From contig JAHBZV010000016.1 of the NCBI GenBank assembly GCA_019635275.1, positions 1-56,382 of the forward strand: a DNA stretch of 56,382 nt, in the 5' to 3' direction. The translations under genes were made by a program, and so were the position numbers. This document shows positions 40,378 through 48,920 of the stretch, one piece after another. The stretch comes from Burkholderiaceae bacterium (GTDB lineage Bacteria > Pseudomonadota > Gammaproteobacteria > Burkholderiales > Burkholderiaceae_E). The notes under the pieces were generated by a model. It searched no databases. It saw only the letters and a list, made by a program, of their open reading frames with translations, and was not told where the DNA came from. Each line of letters starts with the position of its first letter. Positions within the stretch are counted from its first letter, which is position 1.

Positions 40378-41544
40378 TTGGCCAACGAATTTCTGTTCAC
40401 CTCCGAATCGGTCTCGGAAGGTCACCCGGACAAGGTCGCCGACCAGATCTCGGACGCCATCCTCGACGCGATCCTCGCGCAGGACAAGTACTCGCGCGTG
40501 GCGGCCGAGACACTGTGCAATACCGGCCTGGTCGTCCTCGCCGGCGAGATCACCACGCAGGCGAACGTCGACTACATCCACGTCGCGCGCGACACGCTCA
40601 AGCGCATCGGCTACGACAACACCGACTACGGGATCGACTACCGCGGCTGCGCGGTGCTGGTCGCCTACGACAAGCAGTCGCCCGACATCGCGCAGGGGGT
40701 CAATGCGGCGGGCGACGACAACCTCGACCAGGGCGCCGGCGACCAGGGCCTGATGTTCGGGTACGCATGCGACGAGACCCCGGACCTGATGCCGGCGGCG
40801 ATCTACTACGCGCATCGCCTGGTCGAGCGCCAGTCGCAGTTGCGCAAGAGCGGCACGCTCCCGTGGCTGCGTCCCGACGCCAAGTCGCAGGTCACGCTGC
40901 GCTACGCCGGCGGCCGGCCGGTTGCCGCCGACACCGTGGTCATCTCGACCCAGCATGCGCCCGAGATGACCCAGCAGCAGATCCGCGAAGCGGTGATCGA
41001 GCACATCATCAAGCCGGTGATTCCCCCCGAGCTGCGTAAGGGCGAGGTGCGCTACCTGGTCAACCCGACCGGCCGCTTCGTCATCGGCGGCCCACAGGGC
41101 GACTGCGGCCTGACCGGCCGCAAGATCATCGTCGACACCTACGGCGGAGCCGCCCCCCATGGCGGCGGCGCGTTCTCGGGCAAGGACCCGTCCAAGGTCG
41201 ACCGATCCGCGGCGTATGCCGCGCGCTACGTGGCCAAGAACATCGTGGCCGCCGGCCTGGCCAGCAAGTGCCTGGTCCAGGTCTCGTACGCGATCGGCAT
41301 CGCCCGGCCGACCTCGGTCATGGTCACCACGCAGGGCACCGGCCGGATCGACGACGACAGGCTCGCGCAGATCGTCCAGGACACCTTCGACCTGCGCCCG
41401 AAGGGCATCGTGAAGATGCTCGACCTGCTGCGCCCGATTTACCAGAAAACCGCCGCCTACGGCCACTTCGGCCGCGACGAGCCCGAGTTCAGCTGGGAGC
41501 GGACCGACAAGGTCGCCGAGCTGAAGGCCAGGGCCGGCATCTGA
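40378..41544 (+). CDS. metK: S-adenosylmethionine synthetase
   Basis: Makes SAM from methionine and ATP. The 388-residue protein begins with a TTG codon ([20 protein letters not shown]), with acaggag 8 nt upstream deciding this start. Other motifs are [72 protein letters not shown] and [14 protein letters not shown]. It works in the same methyl cycle as ahcY and metF further right. Confidence 0.97.
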   Translation: MANEFLFTSESVSEGHPDKVADQISDAILDAILAQDKYSRVAAETLCNTGLVVLAGEITTQANVDYIHVARDTLKRIGYDNTDYGIDYRGCAVLVAYDKQSPDIAQGVNAAGDDNLDQGAGDQGLMFGYACDETPDLMPAAIYYAHRLVERQSQLRKSGTLPWLRPDAKSQVTLRYAGGRPVAADTVVISTQHAPEMTQQQIREAVIEHIIKPVIPPELRKGEVRYLVNPTGRFVIGGPQGDCGLTGRKIIVDTYGGAAPHGGGAFSGKDPSKVDRSAAYAARYVAKNIVAAGLASKCLVQVSYAIGIARPTSVMVTTQGTGRIDDDRLAQIVQDTFDLRPKGIVKMLDLLRPIYQKTAAYGHFGRDEPEFSWERTDKVAELKARAGI

Positions 41545-41570
41545 GCCGCGGGGCGATCCCGCCCAGTGCT

Positions 41571-41601
41571 CGAGCGGGGGCGCCGACGGCGCCCCCGCTC
41601 G
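41571..41601. terminator. Bidirectional stem-loop between metK and czcA
   Basis: A perfect 14-bp stem (cgagcgggggcgcc/ggcgcccccgctcg) with a 3-nt loop stands between the convergent genes, 27 nt from the metK stop. There is no T-tract, but the stem is the strongest in the window. Confidence 0.6.
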
Positions 41602-41626
41602 TTCCGGCGCCCTGTCGACCCCCTGG

Positions 41627-44600
41627 TCAGACCACCGGCGTGCGATCGCGGTCGACCCGGCGATACAGCACCGGCAGCATTACCAGCGTCAGCAGCGTCG
41701 AGCTGATCAGCCCCCCGATCACGACGATCGCCAGCGGCCGCTGGACTTCGGAGCCGGGCCCCGTCGCGAACAGGAAAGGCACCAGGCCCAGCATCGCGAC
41801 GATCGCCGTCATCAGCACCGGCCTGAAGCGCGAGGCCGCGCCCTCGGCCACCGCCTGCGCGACGTCGCGTCCGTCGGCGCGCAGCTTGCGGATGAAGCTG
41901 ACCAGCACGACGCCGTTCAGCACCGCGATGCCCCACAGCGCGATGAAGCCGACCGACGCCGGCACCGACAGATACTCGCCCGACAGGTACAGTCCGACGA
42001 CGCCTCCGATCGAGGCGAAGGGCAGCACGGTGATGATCAGCGCCGCGAAGCGCACCGAATCGAACAGCACGAACAGCAGGAAGAAGATCGCGGCGATCGT
42101 GACCGGCACGATGACCGTCAGGTGGCCCAGCGCGCGCTCCATGTTCTGGAACGTGCCGCCCCACTCGAAGTAGTAGCCCTCGGGCAGCTCGACTTCGCGC
42201 TCGACGCGCTCGCGCAGGTCGGCGACGAAGCCGCCGAGGTCGCGGTCCTGTACGTTGATGCCGACGACGATCCGCCGCTTGCCGCCTTCGCGGCTGATCT
42301 GCGCGGGACCGTCGAGCACCTCGATCCGGGCGAGGCTGTCCAGCCTGACCAGCGCGCCGTTCGGCGCGGTCAGCGTGATCCGGCGGATGTCGTCGACCGA
42401 ATCGCGCACCGACTCGGGAAGGCGCACGATCGCCTGGAAGCGACGCTCGCCCTCGTAGATCTCGGTGGCCACCTTGCCGCCGATCGCCATCTCGATGACG
42501 TCGTGCACGTCGGACGCGTTCAGGCCGGCGCGCGCGATCGCCTGGCGGTCGATCGACAGCGTGAGGTACTGCTGGCCGCCGACCCGCTCGACGCGCTGGT
42601 CGCGCATCCCGGGCACGGCACGGGCGATCCGCGCGATCTCGTCGGCCTTCGCGCGCAGCGTCTCGATGTCGTCGCCGAAGATCTTGACCGCGACGTCCGA
42701 GCGTACGCCGGTCACCATCTCATCGACGCGGTCCGAGATCGGCTGCGCCATCGCGACCTGCACGCCGGGGAAGGCGACCAGGCGCTCGCGCATCTCCCGC
42801 GCGATGTCGTCCTGCGTCCAGCCCTCGGGCCACTGCTCGGGCGGCAGCAGCGTGGCGATCACGTCGGCCTCGTTGGGGCCGGCCGGATCGGCCGGGCTGT
42901 CGCCGCGCCCGAGCCGCGAGACGACCGTCTTCACGCCGGGTACCTGCTTCACCAGGCGCACCGCCTCCATCTCCATCGCGAGCGACTCGCCCAGCGAGAT
43001 GTTCGGCACGCGGTCCATGTTCGGCGAGACCGCGCCCTCCTTCATCTCGGGGATGAACGAGGTGCCGAGCAGCGGCAGCAGCGCCAGTGCGCCCGCGAAG
43101 GCCGCGCCGGCGATCGCGAGGGTCGTGCGCTCGCGCGCGAGCGCCAGGCCCAGCAGCCGCAGGTAGCCGCGCTTCAGAAAGGCGACCAGCCGGGTGTCGT
43201 GTTCGCCGGGACCGGACGGCGCGCGCAGCAGGTACGACGACAGGGCGGGCGTCAGCGTCAGCGACACCAGCAGCGAGATGCCCAGCGCGATCGCGATCGT
43301 GTACGCGAGCGGCGCGAACATCTTGCCTTCCATCCCCTCCAGCGTCATCAGCGGCAGGAAGACGAGGATGATGATGCCGATGCCGAAGACCACCGGCGTC
43401 GCGACCTCGCGCACCGCGTCGAGGACGACGCGCGCGCGGTTCTCGCCGCCGCGCCCGGCGAGCCGGGCGTGCGCGTTCTCGACGACGACGACCGACCCGT
43501 CGATCATCAGCCCGATCGCGATCGCCAGGCCGCCCAGCGACATCAGGTTGGCCGACAACCCCACCTGGTTCATCACGATGAAGGTCGCCAGCGGCACCAG
43601 CGCGAGCGTCGCGACGACGATCAGGCTCGAACGCAGGTCGCCGAGGAACAGGAACAGCACGATCGTGACGAACACGACGCCCTCGAGCAGCACCTTCGTC
43701 ACCGTCCATAGCGCCGCGTCGACGAGCTCGGACCGGTCGTAGTACGGAACGATCTTCAGCCCGCCTGGCAGCATGCCGCGGGCGTTGATCTCGTCGACCC
43801 GTTTCTTGACCCGCTCGACGACCTCTTTCGCGTTGCCGCCGCGGATCATCATCACGATGCCGCCGACCGCCTCGGTGTAGCCGTCCTTGACCATCGCACC
43901 GTGGCGAACCTCCTCGCCGAGCCGCGCCTGCGCGACGTCGCGCAGGTAGACGGGGGTGCCGCCCGCCTCCTTGATGACGATCGACTCGATGTCGGACAGC
44001 CCGCCGATCAGGCCGACGCCGCGCACGAGGAACTGGTCGGCCCCCTGCGGCAGGATCCCGCCGCCGGAGTTCGCGTTGTTGCTGGCCAGTGCCTTGTGGA
44101 CGTCGGCCAACGAGAGCCCGTGGTAGCGCAGGCGGTCGGGGTCGGCCAGCACCTGGTACTGCCGCACGAAGCCGCCGGTCGAGTTGATCTCGGCCACGCC
44201 CGGGATCGAGCGAAGCAGCGGCCGCACGACCCAGTCCTGCACGGTCCGGCGCTCGGTCAGTTCCGCCTGCGTCAGCGCGCGCTGCCCGTCGTCGGGGCGC
44301 TCCAGCGTGTACTGGTAGACCTCGCCGAGCGCGGTCGACACCGGGCCCAGCACCGGCGTCACGCCGTGCGGCAGGCGGGCGCCGACCTCCATCAGCCGCT
44401 CCATCACGAGCTGGCGGGCGAAGTAGACGTCGGTCTCGTCGGTGAAGACCAGCGTGATCAGCGACAGGCCTGGCTTGTTCAGCGAACGCATCTCGACCAG
44501 GCCGGGCAGGCCGGTCATCGCGATCTCCAGCGGCACGGTGACGAAGCGCTCGACCTCCTCGGGCGAGCGGCCGGGCGCCTCGGTCGCGATCTGGACCTGG

Positions 44601-44734
44601 ACGTTGGTGACGTCGGGGAAGGCGTCGACCGACAGCCTCCTTGCCGCATCGACCCCGAACGCGAGCAGCACCAGCGCCACGACGGCGACGATCATGCGCT
44701 GCCGGATCGCAGCGCGCACCAGCGAAGCGAGCAT
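41627..44734 (-). CDS. czcA: CzcA/CusA-family heavy-metal RND efflux pump
   Basis: Inner-membrane proton/metal antiporter of 1035 residues with about 12 membrane segments in two halves. HME-RND signs include DAFPDVTNVQVQIATEAPGR, VERFVTVPLEIAMTGLPGL and YLRDVAQARLGEEVRHGAMV. The proton-relay motif in TM4 is AIGLMIDGSVVVVENAHAR. It differs from the DFG..DGA of CzcA and the AIG..DAA of CusA, so metal specificity is open. It is the last gene of a czcCBA-ordered operon, 3 nt after the adaptor gene. Confidence 0.92.
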   Translation of the reverse strand: MLASLVRAAIRQRMIVAVVALVLLAFGVDAARRLSVDAFPDVTNVQVQIATEAPGRSPEEVERFVTVPLEIAMTGLPGLVEMRSLNKPGLSLITLVFTDETDVYFARQLVMERLMEVGARLPHGVTPVLGPVSTALGEVYQYTLERPDDGQRALTQAELTERRTVQDWVVRPLLRSIPGVAEINSTGGFVRQYQVLADPDRLRYHGLSLADVHKALASNNANSGGGILPQGADQFLVRGVGLIGGLSDIESIVIKEAGGTPVYLRDVAQARLGEEVRHGAMVKDGYTEAVGGIVMMIRGGNAKEVVERVKKRVDEINARGMLPGGLKIVPYYDRSELVDAALWTVTKVLLEGVVFVTIVLFLFLGDLRSSLIVVATLALVPLATFIVMNQVGLSANLMSLGGLAIAIGLMIDGSVVVVENAHARLAGRGGENRARVVLDAVREVATPVVFGIGIIILVFLPLMTLEGMEGKMFAPLAYTIAIALGISLLVSLTLTPALSSYLLRAPSGPGEHDTRLVAFLKRGYLRLLGLALARERTTLAIAGAAFAGALALLPLLGTSFIPEMKEGAVSPNMDRVPNISLGESLAMEMEAVRLVKQVPGVKTVVSRLGRGDSPADPAGPNEADVIATLLPPEQWPEGWTQDDIAREMRERLVAFPGVQVAMAQPISDRVDEMVTGVRSDVAVKIFGDDIETLRAKADEIARIARAVPGMRDQRVERVGGQQYLTLSIDRQAIARAGLNASDVHDVIEMAIGGKVATEIYEGERRFQAIVRLPESVRDSVDDIRRITLTAPNGALVRLDSLARIEVLDGPAQISREGGKRRIVVGINVQDRDLGGFVADLRERVEREVELPEGYYFEWGGTFQNMERALGHLTVIVPVTIAAIFFLLFVLFDSVRFAALIITVLPFASIGGVVGLYLSGEYLSVPASVGFIALWGIAVLNGVVLVSFIRKLRADGRDVAQAVAEGAASRFRPVLMTAIVAMLGLVPFLFATGPGSEVQRPLAIVVIGGLISSTLLTLVMLPVLYRRVDRDRTPVV

Positions 44735-44737
44735 CGG

Positions 44738-45961
44738 TCAGCGCCCCCCGGTAGCGAGCTGGCGGCGCTCGTTGTTCAGGTGGAAGGCGCCGGCGACCAC
44801 GATCGTCTCGTCGCCGCGCAGCCCTTCGAGGATCACCCGGTGCTCGCCGTCCTCCGCACCGGGCGTGACCGGCGTCAGCCGGAAGCGGTTCGGCCCCTCG
44901 GCGACGAAGACGCGATCGCGGTTGCCGTCGCGCACCAGCGCCGCCTTCGGCACGACGACCTGTCGACGCGCCTCGCCGGCGACACGCATCATGGCCAGCA
45001 TCGCCGGCTTGAACTCGCCGTCCGGGTTCGGCAGGTCCATCCGCACGCGGACGGTCCGCGTCTCGGGATCGACGAGGTCGGAAACCTGGACGATCGTCCC
45101 TTCGACCGCGCGGTCGCCGAGCGCCGGCACCTCGAGCACGACCCGCTGGCCGACGCCGACGTGCCGGGCCTCCTGCTCGGGCACGTCCGCGACCGCCCAC
45201 AGGGCGCGCAGGTCGGTGATCGTGAACAGATGGTCGGAGGGTGCCGCCACCTGGCCGAGCGCTGCATGACGGGCGATGACGGTGCCGCTCTTGGTCGCGG
45301 CGATCGGCGCCGCCGCGAGGATCTGGCCGGTGGTCATCAGCCGGTCGATGGCAGCGCCCGACAACCCGAGCGTGCGGAGCTGGTCGCGCGCGGCGCGCGT
45401 CTCGGCGCGAGCGATCGACAACTCGCTCTCGCGCCGCTGCAGCTCGGCCGAGCCGATGACGTCGGCCTCGAGCAGCAGGCGGGCGCGCTCGGCGGCCCGC
45501 TGCGCGAGTTGCTCCGCCGAGTGCGCCTTCAGGAAGGCGAGCTGGGCTGCCGACAGCTCGGGGCTGCTGATCTCGGCGAGCCGGTCGCCCATCCTGACCT
45601 GCTGTCCGACGACCGCGTGGATCGCGGTGACTCGGCCGGTGATCGGCGCGCCGACGCGGGCGGTGCGGTTCTCGTTCGACTCGATGCGCCCCGGGATCCG
45701 CAACGTGTCGCGGAAGATGCGCTGGTCGGGACGGCCGAGCTCGAGGTAGCGCGCGGCGCCTTCGGAAGCCTCGACGAGGTCGGGATCGGCGACCGCGGGG
45801 CCAGGCGCCGCCGCGTTCCTTGCGGTCGGCGCGTTCCCTGCGGTCGGGGCGTTCGCCGCCGCCGGGGCGCCCGACGGCGCCGGCTCGCGGCCGCTGCAGC
45901 CGGCGAGCGTCGCCGCGATCAGGATTGCCACGTTCGCTCGGACGAGGGCTTCAGTCTTCAA
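44738..45961 (-). CDS. czcB: RND periplasmic adaptor (CzcB-like lipoprotein)
   Basis: Membrane-fusion protein of 407 residues. The lipobox is AATLAGCSGREP. An Ala/Pro/Thr/Asn repeat linker follows, then the barrel-sandwich region TGRVTAIHAVVGQQVRMGDR, a helical hairpin rich in Ala/Arg/Gln, and a C-terminal domain with VVPKAALVRDGNRDRVFVAE. No His/Met-rich metal-binding N-terminal segment like that of CzcB or CusB was seen. It overlaps czcC by 11 nt. Confidence 0.9.
   Translation of the reverse strand: MKTEALVRANVAILIAATLAGCSGREPAPSGAPAAANAPTAGNAPTARNAAAPGPAVADPDLVEASEGAARYLELGRPDQRIFRDTLRIPGRIESNENRTARVGAPITGRVTAIHAVVGQQVRMGDRLAEISSPELSAAQLAFLKAHSAEQLAQRAAERARLLLEADVIGSAELQRRESELSIARAETRAARDQLRTLGLSGAAIDRLMTTGQILAAAPIAATKSGTVIARHAALGQVAAPSDHLFTITDLRALWAVADVPEQEARHVGVGQRVVLEVPALGDRAVEGTIVQVSDLVDPETRTVRVRMDLPNPDGEFKPAMLAMMRVAGEARRQVVVPKAALVRDGNRDRVFVAEGPNRFRLTPVTPGAEDGEHRVILEGLRGDETIVVAGAFHLNNERRQLATGGR
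45813..45866 (-). repeat. Three 18-bp in-frame repeats in the czcB linker
   Basis: Units starting gcgttcc at 45813, 45831 and 45849 encode the repeated NAPTA(G/R) linker after the lipobox. The third unit has diverged. The number of units could vary between strains without breaking the frame. Confidence 0.7.
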
Positions 45962-47387
45962 TTCGGACTCCGGTCGGGATGGTCGAGGAAAGGCGCTCGA
46001 GCTCCGCCTGCGCGGCGAAGGCCTCGAAGCGACTGCCGATCAGCTGGTTGCGCAGCTGCCGGTACTGGCGCTGCGCGTCGAGGTACTCGAGGATTCCGCG
46101 CTCGCCGAACCGGTAGGCGGCCTCGGCGACGCCGACCACCGCCTGCGCCTGCTTCAGCACGCCGTTCTCGAGGGTGGCGACGGTCGCGCGGGCCGACTCG
46201 TAGCGGTGCCAGGCGGCTTCGAGCCGCTGGCTCAACTCGAAGCCGCGCTGCTCGGCCAGGGCATCGGCGCGCAGCAGTCGCTGCTGCGCCTCCTCGATGG
46301 GTCCGGCGCGCCGGTCCAGCAACGGGATCCTCACGCCGATGCCGGCCCGCGTCGTGTCGAGGTCCGGCGTTCGTTCGCGCGCGACGAACAGGTCGACGCC
46401 GGGCATCAGCGAGGCGCGTTCGAACTGCAATTGCCAGCGGGCGCGCTCGCGCTCGGCCTGGGCCAGCCGGATCTCGGGATGGGCCGCGACCGAGTCGGCG
46501 CCGACCAGTCGACGCGCGGCCGGCTCCAGGCTGCCGTGGAAGTCGCCGTCGACCGCGAAGACCTCGGGAATCGACGGCGCGACCAGCTCGCGCAACTGCG
46601 CGCGGACGGCCGACAGTTCGGCTTCGCGCTGCGCGAGCGCCGTGCGCGCCAGCGCCGCCTCGGTCTCGGCGCGGATCAGATCGAATCGCGGCGCTTCGCC
46701 GGCCGACACGCGCACTGCGATCCGGGCCTGGATCTGCTCGGTCAGTGCGACGTCCTCGCGCGCCGCGAGCACCAGCTCCTGCACCCGCAGCACGTCGAAG
46801 AAGCGCGTCTTGATTGCCGCGACGAGCGACTGCTCGGCCGACTGGAGCGCGAACCGGGCCCCTTCGGCCGAGGCAGCTGCGCCGCGGCTGCGGGCCTCGC
46901 GCAAGCCCGGCGACTCGATCCGCTGGGACAAGCCAACCGAGCCGCCCGTGCCGGCTGGCGCGCCGGCCAGCCGCGCGCCCGAGCTGGCGGCACCGACCTG
47001 CAGCTCCGGATTCGGATAAGCGCGCGCGCTGGCGATCCCGGCCCGTGCCGCCAGGGCCTCGGCACGTGCCGCGGCGAGACCCGGGTTCCCGGCACGCGCG
47101 TGCTCCAGCAGCCGGAACAGCGTGAAGCTCGGCAGCGCTGACGCCATGCCGGTTGCGGTCGGTGCCACGGCCGCCGTGCGCGCCGCGATCGCGTCGATCG
47201 GGCGGGACGCAGCCACCGGGTTCGGCGCATCGGACCCGTCGGCTGCGCGTGCGGCGCCGGTCGCGGCGACCGCGACGGCGACCGCAATCGGCAGGAGCGG
47301 AACCCGGAGACGCACGCGTCGGCGCTCCGAACGGGAATCGGAGGGGAGGAGCCGCATCGGAAGCCATCTGGCGCAGGCATTGCCCAT
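45951..47387 (-). CDS. czcC: TolC-family outer membrane factor (CzcC-like)
   Basis: Outer-membrane channel of the efflux complex, 478 residues. After a basic N-terminus (about 30 residues) comes a hydrophobic signal (LLPIAVAVAVAATGAARA). Two OEP repeats follow: RAGNPGLAAARAEALAARAG with SQRIESPGLREARSRGA, and VAAHPEIRLAQAERERARWQ with GVRIPLLDRRAGPIEEAQQR. The ATG at 47387 was used; an ATG 11 codons later (47354) would shorten the pre-signal tail. First gene of the operon. Confidence 0.9.
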   Translation of the reverse strand: MGNACARWLPMRLLPSDSRSERRRVRLRVPLLPIAVAVAVAATGAARAADGSDAPNPVAASRPIDAIAARTAAVAPTATGMASALPSFTLFRLLEHARAGNPGLAAARAEALAARAGIASARAYPNPELQVGAASSGARLAGAPAGTGGSVGLSQRIESPGLREARSRGAAASAEGARFALQSAEQSLVAAIKTRFFDVLRVQELVLAAREDVALTEQIQARIAVRVSAGEAPRFDLIRAETEAALARTALAQREAELSAVRAQLRELVAPSIPEVFAVDGDFHGSLEPAARRLVGADSVAAHPEIRLAQAERERARWQLQFERASLMPGVDLFVARERTPDLDTTRAGIGVRIPLLDRRAGPIEEAQQRLLRADALAEQRGFELSQRLEAAWHRYESARATVATLENGVLKQAQAVVGVAEAAYRFGERGILEYLDAQRQYRQLRNQLIGSRFEAFAAQAELERLSSTIPTGVRIED

Positions 47388-47704
47388 GGAGACGCCGGGC
47401 CCTGCGCTTCGGCCCGCGGCCGACGAGGATCGGCCGACGTCTTCAAGGTCTTGCCAGCGGCGAGCCGTCCCGGGCGGGACGGCCGCTTCACCGCGTGCGA
47501 CCCGGGGGCGGGGGTTCCGCCCGTATTGACCGGATCGCCCTCGAACCGGCGCTACCGGTCCGCGGCTACTCCCCTTGAGGGAAAGCGCGGATGATCCCCG
47601 CGAGCCTGTCGCCGATCAATGATTTCCCCAAACCATTTGGGCATTTGACGGCGCTGATGATGGCGATCAAACCGCGGCCGCGCGGCGCGCGGTTCAATGC
47701 GCCC
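47388..47704. other. Intergenic control region between czcC and the orphan ORF
   Basis: The 317 bp hold no clear gene. The inner part (47620-47650) is unusually AT-rich for this DNA. It contains a perfect 6-3-6 inverted repeat, cccaaa-cca-tttggg, at 47627-47641, followed by TTGACG (47645-47650). A metal-responsive operator is possible, but no regulator gene (MerR, CopR/CzcR type) is adjacent. Confidence 0.35.
47627..47641. promoter_or_regulatory. 6-3-6 inverted repeat, possible operator
   Basis: cccaaa and tttggg flank cca in the divergent gap of the czc operon. Symmetry and AT-richness suggest a regulator site; the protein is unknown. Confidence 0.35.
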
Positions 47705-48094
47705 ATGAATCCGGTCCTCCACGCTGTGTCGCGCCTGCTCGACAGCGCGCCCGGCTCCCCGGGCGCGCTGTCGGCCACCGAACTCACCGACTCGCTCTCG
47801 AGCGAGACTCGGCTGCGCATGGCCACCCGCCTGGCGCTCGTCGATCTGGCGGCGCGCTGCGAACGACCGACCCCGTCCGACGGAGCCCCTGCGGCGCCGT
47901 GCACGCTGTGCGCGCCGCTGCTGGCCCGGCTCCTCGAGCGGCTCGCCGGGATGAGCGACGAGCAGGCGCTCGCCGGCCTCGTCGAGCTCGCGCCGCAGCT
48001 GCGCGAACTGGCCGACACGCTCCAGGCGCAAGCGAACCCGCTGGCGGTGCTGCCGAGGGCCCTGCTCGAGCTGCTTCGAGCAAGGCTTCACTGA
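47705..48094 (+). CDS. Hypothetical helical protein
   Basis: A 129-residue ORF (MNPVLHAVSRLLDSAPGSPG) that I do not recognise. It is Ala/Leu-rich and probably all-helical, with a CTLC pair (PAAPCTLCAPLLARLLERLA) at about residue 70. The gene is divergent from czcC and ends 12 nt before the convergent pdxH stop. A longer ATG start at 47591 exists, but it would run through the inverted repeat at 47627. Codon usage is ordinary for this DNA. Confidence 0.5.
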   Translation: MNPVLHAVSRLLDSAPGSPGALSATELTDSLSSETRLRMATRLALVDLAARCERPTPSDGAPAAPCTLCAPLLARLLERLAGMSDEQALAGLVELAPQLRELADTLQAQANPLAVLPRALLELLRARLH

Positions 48095-48106
48095 CCCCGG
48101 GCGTCG

Positions 48107-48742
48107 TCAGGGGGCCAGGCGCTGGCGCGACCAACTCCCGCCATCGCGACGATAGGCGATCCGGTCGTGCAGCCGGGACGGCCTTCCCTGCCAGAACTCC
48201 CAGTAGTCCGGGGCGAGCCGATAGCCGCCCCAGTGCGGCGGCCTCGGCGGATGCAGGCCGAACTTCAATCCGAACTCGGCCGCGCGCGCAACCAGCGCTG
48301 CCCGTGACGACAACGGGCGGCTCTGGTCCGACGCCCAGGCGCCGATCCGCGACGCGAGCGGCCGGGACGCATAGTAGGCGTCCGACTCGGCGGGATCGAC
48401 CCGCTCGACGGGCCCCTCGATGCGGACCACGCGCTCGAGTTCGACCCAGTGGAACTGCAGCGCGGCGAACGGATGCGCGGCCAGCTCGCGCCCCTTGCGG
48501 CTCTCGTAGTTCGTGTACCAGACGATCCCGCGCTGGTCGAACTCCTTGATCAGCACGACGCGCGTCGAGGGCCGTCCCGTCTCGCCCACGGTCGCCACCG
48601 TCATCGCGTTGGGTTCGGGCAATTCGGCGTGCAGCGCCTGGTCGAACCAGGCGCGGAATTGCTCGACGGGGTCGGCGTGCGTGTGACTCTCGTCGAGTTC
48701 CCCCCGCTCGTAGCTCTTGCGAAGATCCGCGATCCTGGACAT
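48107..48742 (-). CDS. pdxH: Pyridoxamine 5'-phosphate oxidase
   Basis: FMN enzyme of 211 residues that makes pyridoxal 5'-phosphate. Motifs are [100 protein letters not shown] and the C-terminal [20 protein letters not shown]. It stands alone; the upstream 178 bp lead to the HD-GYP gene in the other direction. Confidence 0.96.
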   Translation of the reverse strand: MSRIADLRKSYERGELDESHTHADPVEQFRAWFDQALHAELPEPNAMTVATVGETGRPSTRVVLIKEFDQRGIVWYTNYESRKGRELAAHPFAALQFHWVELERVVRIEGPVERVDPAESDAYYASRPLASRIGAWASDQSRPLSSRAALVARAAEFGLKFGLHPPRPPHWGGYRLAPDYWEFWQGRPSRLHDRIAYRRDGGSWSRQRLAP

Positions 48743-48920
48743 GCGACGAGTTTAGCGCGTCGGCGACCACGCACCGCTGACGCCACGCCGGCGACCGTCC
48801 GTCGGGATCTGTGGGATCGCCGGCCACAACCGCGGCCACGAGGACTTGGTTGCCGCGTTCCGCGGCGATTACGCTGGCGGCAACGGGCCCGCTTGCCGGG
48901 TCGCCGCAAGGATTTTCTGC

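Noticed and set aside
43901-46813. 970-codon open frame on the plus strand
   Set aside because: It is antisense to czcA, czcB and czcC, which show full family motifs. Long antisense frames are normal at this GC content.
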